Origin: GCA-2731375 sp964344935
GTDB taxonomy: Bacteria > Pseudomonadota > Alphaproteobacteria > GCA-2731375
Assembly: GCA_964344935.1 (NCBI GenBank)
Contig: CAYFPL010000002.1
Coordinates: forward strand, 496,001 to 560,000
Direction of reading: 5' to 3'
Length of the DNA: 64,000 nt
Under the pieces are notes generated by a model. That model was not told the origin of the DNA. It did not search any database and was given only the letters and a program-made list of their open reading frames with translations. The position numbers and the translations under genes are program-made. Positions within the stretch are counted from its first letter, which is position 1. Each line of letters opens with the position of its first letter. This document shows positions 59,628-64,000 of this stretch, piece after piece.

Positions 59628-60620
59628 TTGACGCGGCTTTTAGAGATCGAGGACCTGGCGGTCCAGTTCTTCACGTCCGAAGGTATTGTGCGGGCTGTCG
59701 ACGGCATCACCTATCATGTGGAGGCCGGCGAAACCGTAGCCATCGTGGGCGAATCTGGTTCCGGAAAATCTGTTTCCGCCCTTTCCATTCTTAGGCTGAT
59801 CCCTGACCCACCCGGCAAAATCACCAGCGGCAAGATCAAGTTCGACGGCACCGACCTTTTGGAATTGGACGACGCCGCCATCCGGGATGTCCGCGGCAAG
59901 GACATCGGCATGGTCTTTCAGGAGCCCATGACCTCGCTCAATCCGGTGTTATCCATTGGTCGGCAGCTAACAGAAACGCTGGAACAGCATCTCTCTGTCA
60001 GCAAGGGGGAAACCCAAGAGCGCGCGATCGAACTGCTGGGTATGGTGGGTATTTCCGAGCCCGAAAGGCGATTGCGGCAATTCCCACATCATCTATCAGG
60101 CGGCATGCGGCAACGGGTGATGATCGCCATGTCCCTTGCCTGTCGCCCGAAACTGATTATCGCCGATGAGCCGACCACGGCCCTGGATGTCACAATCCAG
60201 GCGCAGATCCTGGAGCTGATGAAGGATTTGACCCGGCAAATGGGTGTGGCTCTCATCGTCATCACCCATAACCTCGGCGTCGTCGCCCGCTATGCGGACC
60301 GGGTCAACGTAATGTATGCGGGCAAGATTATCGAATCAGGCGTTTCCGAGGACATCTATCACCGTCCCCGCCACCCCTATACCCGCGGCCTGCTGAAATC
60401 GGTGCCGCGCCTGGACCAGCCCCGCGGCGAGCGTCTGGAGCCCATTATCGGCCATCCACCGGACATGACCCAGTTGGATGACGGGTGCGCATTCCGGCCC
60501 CGTTGTCCGTTCGCCGTGGAGCGCTGCGCCCACGAACGCCCGGATTTGGAGTTGGTCGGCGAGGGTCATATGTCGGCCTGCTGGCAACGGAATGAACTGG
60601 ATAAAGAGGCGGCCGCCTGA
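59628..60620 (+). CDS. Dipeptide/oligopeptide ABC transporter ATPase (OppD/DppD family)
   Basis: 330 residues. Walker A GESGSGKS, signature LSGGMRQRVMIAMSLA, Walker B LIIADEPTTALD. The C-terminal oligopeptide domain is CAFRPRCPFAVERC, where the Cys cluster may hold an Fe-S site. The start is a TTG at 59628; an ATG nearby is in a different frame. It begins an operon of ATPase, ATPase, binding protein and permease. Confidence 0.9.
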   Translation: MTRLLEIEDLAVQFFTSEGIVRAVDGITYHVEAGETVAIVGESGSGKSVSALSILRLIPDPPGKITSGKIKFDGTDLLELDDAAIRDVRGKDIGMVFQEPMTSLNPVLSIGRQLTETLEQHLSVSKGETQERAIELLGMVGISEPERRLRQFPHHLSGGMRQRVMIAMSLACRPKLIIADEPTTALDVTIQAQILELMKDLTRQMGVALIVITHNLGVVARYADRVNVMYAGKIIESGVSEDIYHRPRHPYTRGLLKSVPRLDQPRGERLEPIIGHPPDMTQLDDGCAFRPRCPFAVERCAHERPDLELVGEGHMSACWQRNELDKEAAA

Positions 60621-61627
60621 TGAGCATGCCTGAGAGAGTCGCCGAAACGGCGGAGCCCCTGATCCAAGTCCGGGATCTGAAAATGCATTTCCCGGTCACC
60701 GACGGCATCATGATCCAGCGCACTGTCGCCCATGTGAAGGCCGTGGACGGCATCAGTTTCGACATCATGCCGGGGGAAACCCTGGGCCTGGTCGGGGAGT
60801 CCGGCTGTGGCAAATCCACCACCGGACGCTGCATATTGCAGCTGGAAGAGCCCACCGCCGGACAGATATTGTTCCACGGCGAAAACCTGAATGAAATGTC
60901 CAGCGCCGAATTGGTGCCAATGCGGCGCAAGATCCAGGTGATCTTTCAGGACCCGTTCAGTTCCCTGAACCCGCGCATGAAGATCGGCGATATCATCGGC
61001 GAACCCCTGGCGGTGCATGGTCTGGAACCAAACTCCGCCGACCGGGAAAAGCGCATCGCGGAACTGCTGACGGTCTGCGGGCTAAGCCCAAAGATGGCAG
61101 ATCGTTATCCCCACGAAATGTCGGGCGGCCAGCGCCAGCGTGTGGGCATTGCCCGGGCCCTATCCATGCGGCCCGAATTCATCATTTGCGACGAAGCCGT
61201 TTCGGCCCTGGATGTTTCCATTCAGGCCCAGGTCATCAACCTGCTGGAGGATCTGCGCGAAGAATTCGATCTGACATATCTGTTCATCGCTCATGACTTA
61301 AGCGTGGTGCGGCACATCTGTCACCGGGTTGCAGTAATGTACCTAGGCAAGATCGTCGAACTGGCGCCCAGCGACGAGTTGTTCGACAATCCAACGCACC
61401 CCTATACCCGGGCGTTGCTGGATGCGGTGCCGGTGCCCGATCCGACCATAGAGGCGGGACGTGAACACCGTTTGGTGAAGGGTGAAATACCCAGTCCCAT
61501 CAATCCGCCGTCGGGCTGCGTCTTCCATCCGCGCTGCCCGATCGCTATCGACAAATGCGCCGGACCAGTGCCAGAATTACGAGAATTGCGGCCGGGTCAT
61601 TATGTGGCCTGTCCTGAAGTGTCGTGA
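60620..61627 (+). CDS. Dipeptide/oligopeptide ABC transporter ATPase (OppF/DppF family)
   Basis: 335 residues. Walker A GESGCGKST, signature MSGGQRQRVGIARAL, Walker B FIICDEAVSALD and the C-terminal CVFHPRCPIAIDKC. It pairs with the OppD-type ATPase, whose stop it overlaps by one base (TGATG). The two ATPases form an asymmetric motor. Confidence 0.92.
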   Translation: MSMPERVAETAEPLIQVRDLKMHFPVTDGIMIQRTVAHVKAVDGISFDIMPGETLGLVGESGCGKSTTGRCILQLEEPTAGQILFHGENLNEMSSAELVPMRRKIQVIFQDPFSSLNPRMKIGDIIGEPLAVHGLEPNSADREKRIAELLTVCGLSPKMADRYPHEMSGGQRQRVGIARALSMRPEFIICDEAVSALDVSIQAQVINLLEDLREEFDLTYLFIAHDLSVVRHICHRVAVMYLGKIVELAPSDELFDNPTHPYTRALLDAVPVPDPTIEAGREHRLVKGEIPSPINPPSGCVFHPRCPIAIDKCAGPVPELRELRPGHYVACPEVS

Positions 61628-61718
61628 GTACAAAGATTTGAATGGAATTGCGCCGTGGTGGCGTATCAATTGCCGGTGAATTGAAAAATCAGGGCCGGCG
61701 CAAAAGGGAGGCATGACA

Positions 61719-63332
61719 ATGCGATTTAGAGGCTTGAAAAAAGCCGCCATGGTGGGACTTGGCGCGGCGGTCGGCGCCGGTTTCGCTCTCAGCGCGGCGG
61801 CGATGACGCCCAAGAAAGGCGGTGTTCTTAATATCGTCGTGGGCAGTAAGATCCCGTCCTACGACGGCCATCGGGAAAATACATTTGGCATGATCCATCC
61901 GATCCGGCCGTTCTATTCATTGTTGATAAGGGTCAATCCGGACAATCCGTCCTCGCCGACGGATTTCGTCTGTGATTTGTGCGAAGGCGCGGTTCCGAAC
62001 CCCACCGACGACGGCAAGACCTATGTCTTCAAGATCCGCAAGGGCGTGAAGTTCCATGACGGCACGCCCATGTCTTCAGCGGACGTCAAGGCGACGTTCG
62101 ACAAGATCGTCTTCCCGCCTGACGGCGTGCCTTCGTCTCGCAAGGCCTTCTTCAAGATGGTCGACAAGATCGAGGCCCCAGACGACACCACCCTCATCTT
62201 CCGGTTGAAGTATGCCTCCGGCGGTTTCATTCCGGCCGTGGCAACGCCGTTCAACTTTGTCTATTCCAAGAAGGATTTGGACACCCACGGTTACGAATGG
62301 CACACCAAGAACATCAACGGTACGGGCGCCTTTACGTTCGTGCAGCATCAGCCGGGCGCCTTCGTCGAGGGCAAGCGGTATGACGGCTATCATCACGCCG
62401 GCAAACCTTATCTGGACGGCTACAAGGCGATCTCCGCTCCGAAGATGGCAATTCGCCTGCAAGCCATTCGCGGCGGCCGCGCGGACATCGAATTCCGCGG
62501 CTTCCCGCCCAAGGCGCGTGACGACCTGGTGAAAGCCCTGGGCGACAAGATCACGGTACAGGAAAGTGACTGGAACTGTGCCTTGTTCTTCACGGCCAAC
62601 CACAAGCGCAAACCTTTCGACGACGCGCGCGTGCGCCGGGCTCTGTCCCTCGCCGTGGACCGCCATGCCGGTTCCAAGTATCTCTCGCGTATCGCCATCG
62701 TGAAGGCGGTGGGCGGCATCGTTTATCCGAGCCACCCCCTGGCAGCGACCCCTGCGGAGTTGGAAAGCATTGCCGGCTTCAGCAAGGACATCAAGGCCAG
62801 CCGGGCCGAAGCGAAACGTCTGCTGAAGGAAGCGGGTCACGAGAACCTGGAGTTCACATTGCTGAACCGTGGCGTCGACCAGCCTTACAAGGTGGTGGGC
62901 ACCTGGTTGATCGATCAGTGGCGCAAAGTCGGCCTCAAGGTGAAACAGGACGTCAAGCCCACGGGTCCGTTCCTGGACAGCCTGCGTAAGAAGAAAGACT
63001 TTGACGTCTCCATCGACTTCAACTGCCAGTCCGTCATCAACCCCGTTGTCGATGCCTCCAAGTTCCTGGGCAGCGCCGGCAACAACTATGGCCAGTATGA
63101 CGATCCGGTTCTGGAGAAGATGTTCGACGACATGAACCGCGAAGGCGACCCCAAGAAGATACGCGCCATGATGCGTGCCTACGAAAAGCGGGTGCTGGAC
63201 GAGGAAGCCCATATGGCTCTGACCATGTGGTGGTACAAGATCAACCCCCATCGCTCCTATGTGAAGGGCTGGAAGATCGCGCCGTCCCATTATCTGAACC
63301 AATCCCTAGATCAGGTCTGGTTGGATAAGTAG
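61719..63332 (+). CDS. Peptide ABC transporter substrate-binding protein (family 5)
   Basis: 537 residues. The signal peptide is MRFRGLKKAAMVGLGAAVGA, cleaved near SAAA. The family 5 solute-binding fold shows the pattern YVFKIRKGVKFHDGTPMSSAD and ARVRRALSLAVDRH. ATG 61719 is preferred to ATG 61713 because GGAGG (61707-61711) is 7 nt from it and only 1 nt from the earlier one. Members bind di- and oligopeptides or other compounds such as nickel or sugars. Confidence 0.92.
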   Translation: MRFRGLKKAAMVGLGAAVGAGFALSAAAMTPKKGGVLNIVVGSKIPSYDGHRENTFGMIHPIRPFYSLLIRVNPDNPSSPTDFVCDLCEGAVPNPTDDGKTYVFKIRKGVKFHDGTPMSSADVKATFDKIVFPPDGVPSSRKAFFKMVDKIEAPDDTTLIFRLKYASGGFIPAVATPFNFVYSKKDLDTHGYEWHTKNINGTGAFTFVQHQPGAFVEGKRYDGYHHAGKPYLDGYKAISAPKMAIRLQAIRGGRADIEFRGFPPKARDDLVKALGDKITVQESDWNCALFFTANHKRKPFDDARVRRALSLAVDRHAGSKYLSRIAIVKAVGGIVYPSHPLAATPAELESIAGFSKDIKASRAEAKRLLKEAGHENLEFTLLNRGVDQPYKVVGTWLIDQWRKVGLKVKQDVKPTGPFLDSLRKKKDFDVSIDFNCQSVINPVVDASKFLGSAGNNYGQYDDPVLEKMFDDMNREGDPKKIRAMMRAYEKRVLDEEAHMALTMWWYKINPHRSYVKGWKIAPSHYLNQSLDQVWLDK

Positions 63333-63358
63333 GTTCGGCGAGTAATCGGTAAGCGAGG

Positions 63359-63388
63359 CCCGCCGCATCAGTGTTCCGATGCGGCGGG
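63359..63388 (+). terminator. Hairpin between binding-protein and permease genes
   Basis: A perfect 11-bp stem CCCGCCGCATC (63359-63369) / GATGCGGCGGG (63378-63388), loop of 8 nt. There is no T-run, so mRNA stabilisation of the binding-protein end is as likely as termination. Confidence 0.6.
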
Positions 63389-63436
63389 TCGCGTCCGAGT
63401 TCATCCAATTGCGCGAATTCATAAGGCCCAAGCAAC

Positions 63437-64000
63437 GTGTATAAATACATCATCACACGCATTCTGTTGGCCGTGCCCACGTTGCTGGGAGCAGCCCTGT
63501 TGGTCTTCGTGCTGCTGCGCGCGGTGCCTGGGGATGTCTGCGAAATTAAGCTTGGCGGCACCGGCCTGTATGTGGATCCGGCCGAAGTCAAAAAGTGCCA
63601 GGAAGCCATCGGCCTAGACGATCCGCTATATGTTCAGTTTTACGACTTCGTTACTTCATACCTGACTTTCGATCTGGGCACGTCCATGTGGACGGGACGG
63701 CCGATCACATATGAAATCGGCCTTAGATTTCAGTTATCCTTGCAAATTGCCATCATGGCGACCCTGGTGGCGGTGATCATAGCCATACCATTAGGCACCA
63801 TATCCGCCATCAAGCAGAACACCTGGATCGACTATTTCGTTCGAACATTTTCCATCGCCGGCATTGCCATACCGTCGTTCTTCCTTGGCATCATGATCAT
63901 TCTAGGAATTCTGATATTCACGCAGAAATTCATGGGCCAGGCCTGGATGCCGCCCATTGAGTATGTTTCGCCCCTTGAGGATATCGGGGGGAACATCGCC
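63437..64000 (+). CDS. Oligopeptide ABC transporter permease (DppB/OppB family), 3' end outside window
   Basis: 188 codons are visible from the GTG at 63437, with the frame running off the window. The N-terminus MYKYIITRILLAVPTLLGAA and the early LRAVPGD match the OppB-type permease, followed by LRFQLSLQIAIMATLVAVII and TISAIKQNTWID, giving several membrane helices. It completes the core of the peptide transporter with the three upstream genes. The second permease is expected beyond the window. Confidence 0.92.
   Translation, partial: MYKYIITRILLAVPTLLGAALLVFVLLRAVPGDVCEIKLGGTGLYVDPAEVKKCQEAIGLDDPLYVQFYDFVTSYLTFDLGTSMWTGRPITYEIGLRFQLSLQIAIMATLVAVIIAIPLGTISAIKQNTWIDYFVRTFSIAGIAIPSFFLGIMIILGILIFTQKFMGQAWMPPIEYVSPLEDIGGNIA

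Noticed and set aside
62076..63302. Long minus-strand open frame of ~408 codons opposite the peptide-binding protein gene
   Set aside because: It mirrors the codon pattern of the real plus-strand gene, has no ribosome site and resembles no family. High-GC antisense frames are common here (also 20269-21651, 42118-43236, 47146-48285).

Overview
The window is a GC-rich, gene-dense bacterial segment from an alphaproteobacterium, most likely a Rhodospirillales-type lineage. The evidence is a GapR/DUF2312 gene, VUT and QueG genes, a CheZ-like phosphatase and the general gene content. Two 10-base N runs (7139-7148 and 24615-24624) show a scaffolded draft assembly. I see no phage, insertion sequence or CRISPR array.

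The most interesting content is two separate selenoprotein loci. The first (2619-4573) is a thioredoxin-domain protein followed, with an ATGA overlap, by a gene whose in-frame TGA at 4331 gives a U-G-S-C motif. The second (37887-39037, minus strand) is a GrdB-like protein whose in-frame TGA at 38530-38528 gives U-P-V-C, followed with an ATGA overlap by a small CxxC glutaredoxin/thioredoxin-like protein. In both, a 7-bp stem with a 5-nt loop starts 10-11 nt after the UGA, as expected of a bacterial SECIS element. A naive gene caller would split both genes at the UGA. No selA, selB, selC or selD gene is in the window, so the decoding machinery must lie elsewhere.

Layout. 1-2561: end of pheT, a vapBC toxin-antitoxin pair behind a perfect 15-bp inverted repeat, and an enoyl-CoA hydratase. 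2619-4573: selenoprotein locus 1. 4584-7471: acyl-AMP ligase/acyltransferase fusion and an acyl carrier protein. 7574-9988: hybrid histidine kinase. 10236-12315: an AhpD-like protein divergent from an HxlR regulator with paired operator-like dyads between them. 12330-15239: small zinc-finger-like protein, SDR, lepA. 15262-17083: small membrane protein, tRNA-Ser(GGA), then a 0.6-kb regulatory-looking region (sigma-54 promoter match, CRP-like palindrome) before a His-rich RTX-repeat protein. 17080-19865: dehydrogenases, an aldehyde dehydrogenase remnant, gapR. 19945-25501: preA/preT pyrimidine reduction, plsY, a metal-ligand-less dihydroorotase homologue and pyrB.

25577-35541: SDR, DUF423, solute-binding protein, glycosyltransferase, and a complete Liv-type ABC transporter (binding protein, two permeases, two ATPases) followed by an epimerase-like protein and a DapA-family lyase. 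35550-49420: housekeeping and accessory genes including CBS, thioesterase, CheZ-like phosphatase, selenoprotein locus 2, amine oxidase, ABC exporter, cupin, queG, GST, quinone oxidoreductase and phosphatase. 49563-55018: VUT transporter and a second complete Liv-type system on the minus strand. 55350-58516: uvrD-type helicase and prmA. 58568-64000: enoyl-CoA hydratase and a dipeptide/oligopeptide ABC operon that runs off the window end.

Together these genes describe an organism that imports amino acids and peptides, degrades acyl-CoA compounds and pyrimidines, and uses selenium for at least two thiol-coupled redox enzymes of unknown substrate.
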